Shown here one piece after another: positions 17,969 through 26,325 of a stretch of DNA of 64,000 nucleotides. Positions within the stretch are counted from its first letter, which is position 1. Every line of letters begins with the position of its first letter. Both the position numbers and the translations under genes were made by a program. This DNA comes from Sulfurospirillum sp. UBA4058 (GTDB lineage: Bacteria > Campylobacterota > Campylobacteria > Campylobacterales > Sulfurospirillaceae), in NCBI GenBank assembly GCA_002382085.1, contig DFZK01000015.1, positions 217,705 to 281,704 on the forward strand. The letters run 5' to 3'. The notes below the pieces were generated by a model. It did no database searches. It had not been told where the DNA came from and saw only the letters and a program-made list of their open reading frames with translations.

Positions 17969-19634
17969 GTACCTTTCGATTCGATCCAAGTTTTTGTTGA
18001 TGGCATCGCTCGGCGTTTGCTCCATCGTGACGCTCTCGTTTTTGGCGTTTGATATTACGCAAAAAGGGGTCGTCAACGTCAACAACGTTTTTGAAGGCTC
18101 TAAGCGCGTACAGACGATTCAACAGACCTATATTTTGCCGCTTTTTAAGCTCAGAGAGCAGTCTCTTTCGTTAATTATGGCTCCCAACGAAGATTTGCGT
18201 AAAGATATTTTACGCACGATCAATGCAATGCACCAAACGATGGACGAACCGTTTCAACAGTTGCCGAAAAACGTTTACGATCAGTGGCAAAATTACGTGA
18301 CTTTGATTCGGGCGAACCAGTCTTACCTCAAAGACGATTTTGAAGAGGGCGCGTTTATTAATGCCAATACCGTTGAGCGCGATCAATTTTACGCGCTGAT
18401 GGATTCACTAGACGAAATGCAGCAAAATGAGCTTTCCCATGCTTCCGATACGTTTATCAAAGCCAATAAAGAGGCGAATAATTCGCGTTATTTTATCGTC
18501 GTATGGCTGATCGTCATCATCGTTCTTACCTTGCTGATCGGCTCGTACATCGCCAAAAATATCGTCGATTCCATTTTACATGTCAGCAAAGGACTGCGCG
18601 AATTTTTCGATTATCTCAAATCGCCTTCTACCGAAGAGGCGACGAGAATTCATATTCCGTTGAGTAACAAAGACGAGTTGGGCGACATGGCGCGGCGCAT
18701 CAATGAAAATATCGAAATTATCCAAGCCAATTTGGAGCAAGACAGCCAATTGATCGAAGATGCGACCAACGTCGTGGAGGATTTGAAACTCGGTAACTTG
18801 GATCGACGTTTGGTGGCGCGCGCCAACTCCGACCAGCTCAATCTTTTAAAAGCCGTTATGAACGAAATGCTCGATAATTTGGAGCTTCGCATTCAGCAAG
18901 AAATTAACGAGCGAACGCGCCAAGAACAGCTCTTAATCCAGCAAAGCAAACTTGCCGCTATGGGCAATATGATCGGCAATATCGCGCACCAATGGCGTCA
19001 ACCTTTGGGCGAAATCAACGCGCTTTTGATGATCATTCAAGTCAGACGCCATTTTGAAGATTTTACCGAAGAGTTTTTAAACGCCAAAATCGAAGAGTGC
19101 AACCGCATCACCGAGTACATGTCCAATACCATCAGCGATTTTCAAAACTTTTTTAAACCCTCCAAAGCCAAAGAGGTTTTTGACGTGACCCATGCATGCG
19201 AACGCGCCAGTTCGATTTTGCAGGCATCGCTCAAATACCACTCTATCGAGTTTCGTTTGGAAAAAAGCTCGGGTGCACGGGTTTTGGGCTATCCTAACGA
19301 GTTTGCACAAGCGATCTTAAATATCCTTTCCAATGCTAAAGACGTTCTGATCGAACGCCAAATCGCAATGCCTTACATCGCGATGAGCGTCAAAAACGGG
19401 AAACGTTACACGCTCATCAAAATCGAAGACAACGGCGGCGGCATCGCTCCGGAGCATATCGAGCGCATTTTCGAGCCTTATTTTACGACCAAACATGCCA
19501 AACAAGGTACCGGAATCGGGCTTTATATGACCAAGATGATTATCGAAAATAATATGAACGGTATCATTAACGTCAGCAATACCGAACAAGGAGCACTCTT
19601 CACGATAAAGCTTAAACGCGAAAGCGAGGTATAA
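17961..19634 (+). CDS. Membrane sensor histidine kinase
   Basis: The 557-residue kinase has a first membrane helix (about 9-30), a helical periplasmic domain (about 31-175), a second helix (about 176-198), a HAMP region (about 200-255) and a dimerisation segment. The phospho-accepting His lies in IAHQWRQPLGEINAL (about residue 346), the variant common in Campylobacterota kinases. The ATPase domain has an N-box (NEFAQAILNILSNAKDVL), G1 (IEDNGGGIA) and G2 (GTGIGLYM). It is co-translated with the solute-binding protein. Together with the regulator at 15619 they form a three-part periplasmic sensing system next to the molybdoenzyme operon. Confidence 0.9.
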   Translation: MIKYLSIRSKFLLMASLGVCSIVTLSFLAFDITQKGVVNVNNVFEGSKRVQTIQQTYILPLFKLREQSLSLIMAPNEDLRKDILRTINAMHQTMDEPFQQLPKNVYDQWQNYVTLIRANQSYLKDDFEEGAFINANTVERDQFYALMDSLDEMQQNELSHASDTFIKANKEANNSRYFIVVWLIVIIVLTLLIGSYIAKNIVDSILHVSKGLREFFDYLKSPSTEEATRIHIPLSNKDELGDMARRINENIEIIQANLEQDSQLIEDATNVVEDLKLGNLDRRLVARANSDQLNLLKAVMNEMLDNLELRIQQEINERTRQEQLLIQQSKLAAMGNMIGNIAHQWRQPLGEINALLMIIQVRRHFEDFTEEFLNAKIEECNRITEYMSNTISDFQNFFKPSKAKEVFDVTHACERASSILQASLKYHSIEFRLEKSSGARVLGYPNEFAQAILNILSNAKDVLIERQIAMPYIAMSVKNGKRYTLIKIEDNGGGIAPEHIERIFEPYFTTKHAKQGTGIGLYMTKMIIENNMNGIINVSNTEQGALFTIKLKRESEV

Positions 19635-19771
19635 CGCCTACGCCTTTGAAGCCGCTATTTTTCTTTAATTTATTTTAAAAACTATCATTACATCTTCTTC
19701 TTGGGCTTGATCTCATTTTTTTGCTATTTTTTTTTACTACGATGCGTGAAATTAATTTCAAGGAGTCGTAG

Positions 19772-20071
19772 ATGAAACTTTCAACCTTTACATGTAGCGT
19801 TGCGTTGGTATGGTGTAGCCTTGCTTTAAGCGCATCGGCCAATCCTTTGTATTCTAAGTGTATCGCCTGCCACGGAGCGCAAGGCGAGAAAGCCGCGTTA
19901 AATAAAAGTCTCGTGATCAAAGAGATGAGCAAAGAGGATTTTATGAAAGCTCTCAAAGGTTACAAAGACGGTAGTTACGGCAGAGAACAAAAAGCGATGA
20001 TGAAACCGCAAGTTGCCAATCTCAGCGATGCGCAAATCGAAGAGCTCGCCTCTTTTATCGCGAAAAAGTAG
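19772..20071 (+). CDS. Monohaem cytochrome c, c553-like
   Basis: The 99-residue protein has a signal peptide (about 1-23) and one CIACH haem motif near residue 30. A late Met in MMKPQVANLSD is the probable sixth ligand, and the ending (QIEELASFIAKK) is typical of class I cytochromes. It is a soluble periplasmic carrier that probably takes electrons from the bc1 complex encoded directly downstream (7 nt gap to the Rieske gene). The start is supported by AAGGAG upstream. A TACGAT -10-like box lies about 30 nt upstream after a T-rich run. Confidence 0.9.
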   Translation: MKLSTFTCSVALVWCSLALSASANPLYSKCIACHGAQGEKAALNKSLVIKEMSKEDFMKALKGYKDGSYGREQKAMMKPQVANLSDAQIEELASFIAKK

Positions 20072-20078
20072 TCTATCG

Positions 20079-20579
20079 ATGGCAGAACAAAGTAGGCGCG
20101 ATTTTATAGGCTTGGCTCTAGGCGGTATCAGTACCGTGGGCGGAGTGCTTGCCTTGGGCGCGATGAAAAAGAGTTGGGATCCGCTTCCGAGCGTCCAATC
20201 GGCGGGTTTTGTAAGCGTCGATCTTTCCGGTATGAACGAGGGCGAAATGCATACGGTTCAATGGCGCGGGAAACCCGTCTTTATTTTACGTAAAAGCGCG
20301 GATACGCCGAGCAACGATAAACGCGATATTCGCATCGGCGAGAAGCGTTTTGTCGTTTTGATCGGGCTGTGTACCCACTTGGGGTGTATTCCCTCTTACG
20401 AGGCGAGTTCCCGCACGTTTAAGTGCGCGTGTCACGGCGGTGTTTTTGATGCGAGCGGTATACAAACGTTCGGTCCTCCGCCGCGTCCTTTGGATATTCC
20501 TCCCTTTAAATGCAACGGCGAAACGATCGTCTTGGGCGAAGAGGGTGCGGAGTTTCAAAAAATGACGAAAAAAGCGTAA
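20079..20579 (+). CDS. petA: Rieske iron-sulfur subunit of the bc1 complex
   Basis: The 166-residue protein begins MAEQSRRDFIGLALGG, a twin-arginine signal anchor. It carries the Rieske cluster boxes CTHLGC (about residue 95) and CACHGG (about 113). It takes electrons from quinol and hands them to cytochrome c1. ATG 20079 is chosen because it puts the Tat-type anchor at the N-terminus; an in-frame ATG at 20013 lies inside the cytochrome gene. It is followed after 9 nt by petB. Length is slightly short but complete. Confidence 0.93.
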   Translation: MAEQSRRDFIGLALGGISTVGGVLALGAMKKSWDPLPSVQSAGFVSVDLSGMNEGEMHTVQWRGKPVFILRKSADTPSNDKRDIRIGEKRFVVLIGLCTHLGCIPSYEASSRTFKCACHGGVFDASGIQTFGPPPRPLDIPPFKCNGETIVLGEEGAEFQKMTKKA

Positions 20580-20588
20580 GGAGGCGTT

Positions 20589-21839
20589 ATGGCACAGATC
20601 AAAAAAGCCGAAGGCTTTATCGATTGGCTCGATCAGCGTTTAGCGGTAAAAGCTTTTATGCGCGTGATGATGAGCGAGTATTGGATTCCTAAAAATATCA
20701 ACTTTTTATGGGCGATGGGTGTGGTTTTGATCGCTTTATTTGCGGTGTTGTTGGTGACGGGACTTTTGTTGTTGATGTATTATAAACCGGACGTGAATTT
20801 AGCATTTGATAGCGTCAATTATACGATTATGCAAGAAGTCGAGTACGGTTGGTTGTGGCGACATATGCACGGCGTTGCGGCTTCGGCGACGTTTTTGATT
20901 ATTTATATTCACCTGTTTACGGCAATTTATTACGGCTCTTACAAAAAAGGGCGTGAGATGATTTGGCTTACGGGTATGGTGCTTTTTGTGGCGTTTTCCG
21001 CCGAAGCGTTTAGCGGTTATATGCTTCCGTGGGGGCAGATGAGCTATTGGGCGGCGCAAGTCATTACCAATTTGTTTAGCGGTATTCCCGTGATCGGCGA
21101 TGAGGTCGTCATCTGGATACGCGGCGATTACGTCGTTGCCGATGCAACGTTGACGCGCTTTTTTATGTTACACGTCGTTTTGTTACCGCTCGTGATTTTA
21201 GCGGTGATCGCGGTACATTTTTACTCACTTCGCTTTCCGCATGTCAATAACCAAGATTCCGTTGAGCTTGATTTTGAAGCGGAAGCGCAAAAATACAAAG
21301 AAGGGCGCATTAAAGAGTCTCGCGTCGTACCGTTTTGGCCCGTCTTTTTATCGAAAGACTTTTTCGTCGTCGGCTTTTTTATGACGTTTTTCTTTTTCTT
21401 GGTCTGTTACCATTTCGATTTTGCGATGGATCCGATCAATTTTGAGCCGGCAAATTCGATGAAAACACCTGCGCATATCTATCCCGAATGGTATTTTTTA
21501 TGGAATTACGAAGTGCTTCGGGGCTTTTTCTTCGACATCGGCGGCATCGCGGCGATGGACATCGGTTTAATCGCGTTTGTGTTTGCTAACGTGGTGTTTT
21601 TTTTACTACCGTTTTTGGATCGCAACGCGATGAATACGGCTCCGGCACACAAGCGTCCTGCATTTTTCGTGTGGTTTTGGCTGCTGATCGTCGATATGAT
21701 CGTCCTTACCGTTTACGGTAAGTTGCCGCCGACGGGCGTGAACGCGTGGGTCGGATTTTTTGCCGCCGTCGTTTTCTTAGGACTTTTTATCGCCTTACCG
21801 TTCATTACCAAACTTGAGTCAAAAGGAGAGAGGCAATGA
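20589..21839 (+). CDS. petB: Cytochrome b subunit of the bc1 complex
   Basis: The 416-residue protein has about eight membrane helices. The first half carries the haem-ligand pattern (WRHMHGVAASATFLIIYIH and ..FFMLHVVLLPLVILAVIAVHF). The Qo-site motif reads PEWYFL (residues about 299-304). It is a fused single-chain cytochrome b as in the epsilon branch. It oxidises menaquinol and drives proton translocation with the Rieske protein and cytochrome c1. The petC start overlaps its stop as ATGA. Confidence 0.95.
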   Translation: MAQIKKAEGFIDWLDQRLAVKAFMRVMMSEYWIPKNINFLWAMGVVLIALFAVLLVTGLLLLMYYKPDVNLAFDSVNYTIMQEVEYGWLWRHMHGVAASATFLIIYIHLFTAIYYGSYKKGREMIWLTGMVLFVAFSAEAFSGYMLPWGQMSYWAAQVITNLFSGIPVIGDEVVIWIRGDYVVADATLTRFFMLHVVLLPLVILAVIAVHFYSLRFPHVNNQDSVELDFEAEAQKYKEGRIKESRVVPFWPVFLSKDFFVVGFFMTFFFFLVCYHFDFAMDPINFEPANSMKTPAHIYPEWYFLWNYEVLRGFFFDIGGIAAMDIGLIAFVFANVVFFLLPFLDRNAMNTAPAHKRPAFFVWFWLLIVDMIVLTVYGKLPPTGVNAWVGFFAAVVFLGLFIALPFITKLESKGERQ

Positions 21840-22690
21840 GAGAACTCAAAATTTTAGCCATTGTGATCTTCTTTACCGCCGTGACGTACTGGGGCGTGGA
21901 GCCGTACGCGCATTCGCAAATGCACCCGCATGTCGCGCCTGCTGATTTTCGTTTTAAAGATATGGAGCCTTTACATGTCAACGGCAATGTGGACAACGGC
22001 AAGGCACTGGTTGAAGCCAATTGCCTCGCGTGCCACGGCATTGAGTCCGTGGGATACGCCGCTCCTATGAGTTCCGAAGATGCGGCTGGTGCGTACGGTG
22101 TCGTTCCACCCGATCTGAGTCATGCGGGTGTGATTTACGCGAAAAATTACCTTGCGGGCTTTTTAAAAGACCCCGTGAGTGCGACCAAACTTTCGCATAA
22201 ATTTAACGATGCAAAGCCCTATGCGATGCCTAGTTTTGCTTTTTTGAGCGATCAAGAGATTGCCGACGTGGTAGCGTATCTTCAAAACATCGTTGCAACA
22301 AAACCTTCCGATAAAGAGGTGTTTGAAGAAGCATGCGGCAGATGCCATAGCATGAAATACGATGCGTGGAACGCTAAAACGCCGATTGCGTCGATGAAAA
22401 ATTATCTGGGAGCCGAAGCACCCGATCTTTCGATGATGATTCGCTCTAAAAAAGCGGAGTATCTAAACACCTTTATCAATGAACCGCTGAAGATGGTCGA
22501 GGGCATTGCGATGCCTCGCGTGGGACTTAGCGAAGCGTCTCAATCGCAAGTGATCGCTTACATCGAAAAGGTAGGAGATCGCAAAAAAGCGGAGCGTGAG
22601 AGCTTAGGTTTAAAGCTCATTGGATTTATGGCTATTTTTACCCTAATAGCGTATCTTTGGAAAGTTTCGATTTGGAAGAGAGCGGCGTAA
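21836..22690 (+). CDS. petC: Di-haem cytochrome c1 subunit of the bc1 complex
   Basis: The 284-residue protein has an N-terminal membrane/signal segment and two haem c motifs, CLACH (about residue 62) and CGRCH (about 167). A C-terminal anchor helix (about 257-277, IGFMAIFTLIAYLW) is also present. Two fused cytochrome c domains in place of classical monohaem c1 are known for Campylobacterota bc complexes. It links the Rieske protein to soluble cytochromes such as that at 19772. The gene ends within a terminator whose stem begins before the stop codon. Confidence 0.93.
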   Translation: MRELKILAIVIFFTAVTYWGVEPYAHSQMHPHVAPADFRFKDMEPLHVNGNVDNGKALVEANCLACHGIESVGYAAPMSSEDAAGAYGVVPPDLSHAGVIYAKNYLAGFLKDPVSATKLSHKFNDAKPYAMPSFAFLSDQEIADVVAYLQNIVATKPSDKEVFEEACGRCHSMKYDAWNAKTPIASMKNYLGAEAPDLSMMIRSKKAEYLNTFINEPLKMVEGIAMPRVGLSEASQSQVIAYIEKVGDRKKAERESLGLKLIGFMAIFTLIAYLWKVSIWKRAA

Positions 22691-22704
22691 GCCGCCTCTT
22701 TTTT
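22679..22704 (+). terminator. Rho-independent terminator of the bc1 operon
   Basis: The stem is AGAGCGGC / GCCGC(C)TCT with GTAA loop and one bulged C, followed by six T. The petC stop codon TAA lies in the loop. Confidence 0.85.
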
Positions 22705-22718
22705 GACACATTTTCATT

Positions 22719-22823
22719 AGCGTTCTTACCGAACGCTATACACGCTTTTAAAGCAAAGCTCCAAAAGCTACGCTAACGCTGGGTTTTCCTCGGCGGAATG
22801 CCCAAGCACCTTGGGTGCTTTTA
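22719..22823 (+). repeat. Multi-hairpin repeat element, copy 1
   Basis: Four consecutive hairpins are visible. H1 is AGCGTTC/GAACGCT (22719-22737). H2 is a nested stem GCTTTT/AAAAGC around AGC-AAA-GCT (22744-22768). H3 is GGG..TTCC-TCGGC-GGAA..CCC (22781-22803). H4 is AGCACC-TTG-GGTGCT followed by TTTT (22805-22823). A second copy at 55844-55982 shares the loops and linkers (GCAAAGC, TCGGC, CTGGGTT) while the stem bases differ in ways that keep pairing. It lies between the bc1 terminator and the porin. It could be a small RNA, a leader or a dispersed repeat; I do not recognise a known family. Confidence 0.65.
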
Positions 22824-23096
22824 CTTTTAGCAAAGTGAATTTTATAAAAAATCTACGATTTTTTTCGTCACTATTCTGCTTATCCTCTTCGATTATTTTG
22901 CTCTTTTTTTTATTTAAAATTTTTCTTGAAGCTTCAAATTAATTATGAAAACAACGGGCTTATTAAAGAATGAGACAGATGGGTTTATGCGTCTGTCTGG
23001 ATGTGTTATCGCACCACTTTCACACATCTTTTTTGGCATAAATTAACGTCATAAACATTTTACATGTAAAGTGTTTTTACTACGAAGGAGAAACAT
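22824..23096 (+). promoter_or_regulatory. Upstream region of the porin gene
   Basis: This stretch has no gene. It holds a perfect 12-bp palindrome TTGAAGCTTCAA at 22926-22937 and a 7-bp hairpin AGACAGA/TCTGTCT at 22973-22998. A TTACATGTAA palindrome lies at 23060-23069, just before the ribosome site GAAGGAG of the porin. T-rich runs are common and no strong -35/-10 pair is evident. The two hairpins may form a structured 5' leader on the porin mRNA. Confidence 0.4.
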
Positions 23097-24296
23097 ATGA
23101 AATTGGCAAATCTGAGTTTAGCAGCCTTGTGTGTCGCAACGCTTAGCACCTGTGCTTTGGGTGCCGATACGTTGGCAGATGCATTTAAAGAGGGCAAAGT
23201 CAGCGGCGAACTCAAAGCGTTTTACTGGGATCGTGACCGTAACCCTGCCATTTCGGGCGAATCTATTTTCAATACGGGCGTTGTGCTTGGCTATACAACA
23301 GGCTCATTTAACGGCTTTAGTCTCGGTTTAACAGGGCAAGCCAACAGTGCGCCGTTTGCAAGTTCCAATGCGAAAACACAGTTTGGTTGGGATGAGTACG
23401 GCTCGGGTGCGCAACTCTCTGAAGCCTATTTAGCGTACAGTGCAGGCAAAACCACCGTTCAAGTCGGACGCATGTTTTTAAATACCCCACTTATCGCTTC
23501 TTTAGGAAATCGTATCGTGAAAGAGGCATTTGAGGGTGCAAGCATCGTCAATACCGACCTTCCCAATACCACGTTAACCGCAGCCTACGTGCAAAAATTT
23601 CAAGCGCAAACCGATGGGGCGGGCAATATCGGTAAATTTACCACCTATAGCAATCCGTATGGCGTTTCTCCGTTGTTAGAAGACGGTGCGTATACTTTGG
23701 TTGCTGTGAATAAATCAATTACGGGCTTAACCTTAACCGCGGCGTATGCGGAAGATCTCAATACCAACGGAGCGATGGCGTATGCCGAAGCGGCGTACAG
23801 TGCGACGGTTAACGCCTTTACCTATGGGTTAGCGGCGCAATACTACTACAGCGATAAAGACGTTACCGGAAGCAAAAATGCCGATCTTTACGGGTTGAAA
23901 GCAAGCCTTGGATACGGTGCTCTTGGCGGTTATGTCGCGTATAGTAGTGTCAGTAAAGATGCAACCGTGACTCCGGGAATCGGTTGGGGCGCTGATCTTG
24001 CGTACACGGGAACGATCATACTTTCTAGCAGTTATCCTGCGAACACCGATGCGTATGCGATCGGTCTAAGCTACGCGTTTACTCCGACGACGACGCTTGC
24101 GACAAGCTACACGGTAACCGACGATGACGATCTCTCCTACGGCAAAGCTTCCTATGTTTCGCTCACGGGCAATTATGCCTTTGAAGGTTCCCTTAAAGGG
24201 TTGAATCTTCTTGTGATGTACGACAAAGAAAACCGTGATAAAGCAGGTGCGTTAGACAAACACGAGTTTCGATTTAGCGCAAGCTACAAGTTCTAA
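23097..24296 (+). CDS. Opr-family outer-membrane porin
   Basis: The 399-residue protein has a cleavable signal (about 1-22, ending ALGA). A beta-barrel of alternating hydrophobic strands follows, ending in a C-terminal aromatic (HEFRFSASYKF), the outer-membrane insertion signature. The order ADTLADAFKEGKVSGELKAFYWDRD at the mature N-terminus is typical of epsilonproteobacterial Opr porins. It is probably an abundant diffusion channel for anions or small solutes; specificity cannot be read. It is monocistronic, with a 400-bp structured upstream region and a bidirectional terminator behind it. Confidence 0.88.
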   Translation: MKLANLSLAALCVATLSTCALGADTLADAFKEGKVSGELKAFYWDRDRNPAISGESIFNTGVVLGYTTGSFNGFSLGLTGQANSAPFASSNAKTQFGWDEYGSGAQLSEAYLAYSAGKTTVQVGRMFLNTPLIASLGNRIVKEAFEGASIVNTDLPNTTLTAAYVQKFQAQTDGAGNIGKFTTYSNPYGVSPLLEDGAYTLVAVNKSITGLTLTAAYAEDLNTNGAMAYAEAAYSATVNAFTYGLAAQYYYSDKDVTGSKNADLYGLKASLGYGALGGYVAYSSVSKDATVTPGIGWGADLAYTGTIILSSSYPANTDAYAIGLSYAFTPTTTLATSYTVTDDDDLSYGKASYVSLTGNYAFEGSLKGLNLLVMYDKENRDKAGALDKHEFRFSASYKF

Positions 24297-24307
24297 AACC
24301 CTTTGAT

Positions 24308-24337
24308 GCTTTGACATGTAAGCTTACGTGTCAAAGC
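24308..24337. terminator. Bidirectional terminator hairpin between convergent genes
   Basis: A near-perfect inverted repeat has arms GCTTTGACATGTAAG and CTTACGTGTCAAAGC with a single C/T mismatch. It lies between the porin stop and the stop of the minus-strand EAL gene. It contains an ACATGT core related to the widespread palindrome. Confidence 0.7.
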
Positions 24338-24339
24338 GT

Positions 24340-26325
24340 TTAAAACAATTCGGGGCGTCCGAAGTGGTAGCCTTGCGAGTAGTCGACGCCCAAATCCGTG
24401 ACGATGCGGTAGATCGCTTCGTTTTCGACGAATTCGGCGACGGTTTCCAAGCGTTGCTTTTGGGCAAATAAGACGATGGTTTCGACGATATTGCGATTGA
24501 CTTCGTTGGTATCGATGTTGCGAATGAGGCTTCCGTCGATTTTTAAAATATCGGGTTCATACGAAAGCATACGCTCAAAATTTGAATATCCCGTTCCAAA
24601 ATCGTCGATCGCGATTTTCACGCCTTTGTGTTTGACGTTTTGAATGAAACGTTGAATGTGGGCAATATCGCGAATGTCTTCGCTTTCCAAAAGCTCGAAT
24701 ACGATGCGGGAAGTCTGCTCGGGATAGCGGTCTAAAAGCTGAAAAATATGACGAATAATCTCTTCGCGTTCGATGTCGTGGAGCGAAAGATTGATCGAAA
24801 TGGCGGCGTCGGGAATTTTTAAAAGTGCCGCAAACGAATTGTCGAGGACGATTTTGGTAATTTTAGAGTAATAACGCCCCTTCTTGGCGACTTCCAAGAA
24901 AAAGTAAGGCGTCAGAAGTTGCCCGCCTTCGTTGACGAGGCGCACGAGCGATTCGTATTTGGCGATCTTGCGCGTACGATTATCGACGATCGGTTGAAAA
25001 TAGGAGAGAATGTTTCCCGTATCGATGGCGGTTTTAATGGTGTGAATCGTTTCGATATTTTTCAATGCGTTATCGTACTCGATGCCCGATAATCCGTCGG
25101 CATAAACGATGGGTTGTTTGGTTGCGATGGCTTGTTCGATACCGATTTTTGCATCTTCGAAGACTTTAAAAATCCCGTACGTGTAACTGCAAATAACGGA
25201 AATATCGTATTCGATGGTGTCGATTTTGACGACATGTTCTTTGACGTTGGCTAAAAATTGCTCCAAGACGGCGTGAATCTCTTCTTTATCCGCGCGGCAA
25301 CTTCGTCGGTCGATCGCAAACGCGTACAACCCGTTTTCAAGATGATAAATACGCTGAAATCCCCAAGGATTGGGCATTAAATAGAGCAGTGTTTTGCCGA
25401 AAGTCTGTTCGATTTTTTCCACGCTGCCTTTGTCGTAAAATTTCTCCAGCACCGTATAATCTTCGATTTGAATCAAAATGAGTACGGAGAGGGCGTTGGC
25501 GGAGAGGTAGTCGAACAATTGCTTTTTATCGCTCATGATGGCGGTGATGTCGTGACGCAAGGAGATAAACTCCTCAATCTCTCCGTTGGCGTTTAAAATA
25601 GGCTGAACCGTCGTTTTGACGTAATAAGGATCGCCGTTTTTGGCACGGTTTTTAACGACGCCTTGCCATGTTTTTTTCGCTTTGATCGTCGTCCAGAGGT
25701 CTTTAAAGGCACTTTTGGGCATATCGGGATGGCGAATGATATTGTGTTGTTGTCCGAGTAATTCGTCCGGTCGATAGCCCGTTATTTGGCAAAATTTGTC
25801 GTTGACAAACGTGATAAAGCCGTTAGGATCGGTTTTGGAGATAATGGAACTGGCATTGGTAATATCGATATATTGTTTGAGTAACAAAGCGTTTTGCGTA
25901 TTTTCGTAGCGCAGGTAAATTTTTTCTAAAAGATGATCTAAGGTTGAGAAGAGTTGTTCTTGCGTAAAAGGTTTAAACAAAAACCCGTCCACGTTGAGCT
26001 CGAGTGCTTGGGGAATGAACGCCGTGTCGCCTCGCGCACACAAAGCGACGACGGTTACGAAAGTGTTTTTTTCGCGAATCCAACGTATCAGATCGATACC
26101 GCTTGCGTGCGGAAAAGACAACTCCGTAACGATAACGTCGATCTCTAAGCGATGCTCTTCGTAAAGCAAGCGTGCTTGTTCAACGTTTGCCGCCGTATAA
26201 AGCGTTTCAAATCGGCTGAGAAAAAGACTTTTTGCCGCCGTACGTGCCGTCGCGTCGCTTTCAAGGTACAGAAGCGTCAGCGGTTGATTCGGCGGCGATT
26301 GTCTGATAGTGCTCATTTGGTTCAT
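24340..26325 (-). CDS. REC-PAS-(degenerate GGDEF)-EAL c-di-GMP phosphodiesterase
   Basis: The 661-residue protein has four parts. A receiver-like domain (about 15-135) has Glu68 where the phospho-accepting Asp is expected (VIVTELSFP). A PAS domain follows (about 160-265, PNGFITFVNDKFCQITGY). A GGDEF-like domain without the GGDEF motif comes next, then an EAL domain (about 420-655). The EAL keeps ESLVRL, NLS and DDFGTGYSNF, so c-di-GMP hydrolysis is likely. It overlaps the end of psd by 65 nt on the same strand; a later ATG (26316) would shorten this slightly. The Glu in the receiver suggests no phosphorylation or a locked state. Confidence 0.85.
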   Translation of the reverse strand: MNQMSTIRQSPPNQPLTLLYLESDATARTAAKSLFLSRFETLYTAANVEQARLLYEEHRLEIDVIVTELSFPHASGIDLIRWIREKNTFVTVVALCARGDTAFIPQALELNVDGFLFKPFTQEQLFSTLDHLLEKIYLRYENTQNALLLKQYIDITNASSIISKTDPNGFITFVNDKFCQITGYRPDELLGQQHNIIRHPDMPKSAFKDLWTTIKAKKTWQGVVKNRAKNGDPYYVKTTVQPILNANGEIEEFISLRHDITAIMSDKKQLFDYLSANALSVLILIQIEDYTVLEKFYDKGSVEKIEQTFGKTLLYLMPNPWGFQRIYHLENGLYAFAIDRRSCRADKEEIHAVLEQFLANVKEHVVKIDTIEYDISVICSYTYGIFKVFEDAKIGIEQAIATKQPIVYADGLSGIEYDNALKNIETIHTIKTAIDTGNILSYFQPIVDNRTRKIAKYESLVRLVNEGGQLLTPYFFLEVAKKGRYYSKITKIVLDNSFAALLKIPDAAISINLSLHDIEREEIIRHIFQLLDRYPEQTSRIVFELLESEDIRDIAHIQRFIQNVKHKGVKIAIDDFGTGYSNFERMLSYEPDILKIDGSLIRNIDTNEVNRNIVETIVLFAQKQRLETVAEFVENEAIYRIVTDLGVDYSQGYHFGRPELF

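Noticed and set aside
22750..22823. Resemblance of the repeat element to a c-di-GMP-I riboswitch (GCAAAGC)
   Set aside because: Only the short GCAAAGC string matches; the two-helix tetraloop-receptor layout is missing and the hairpin order is different.
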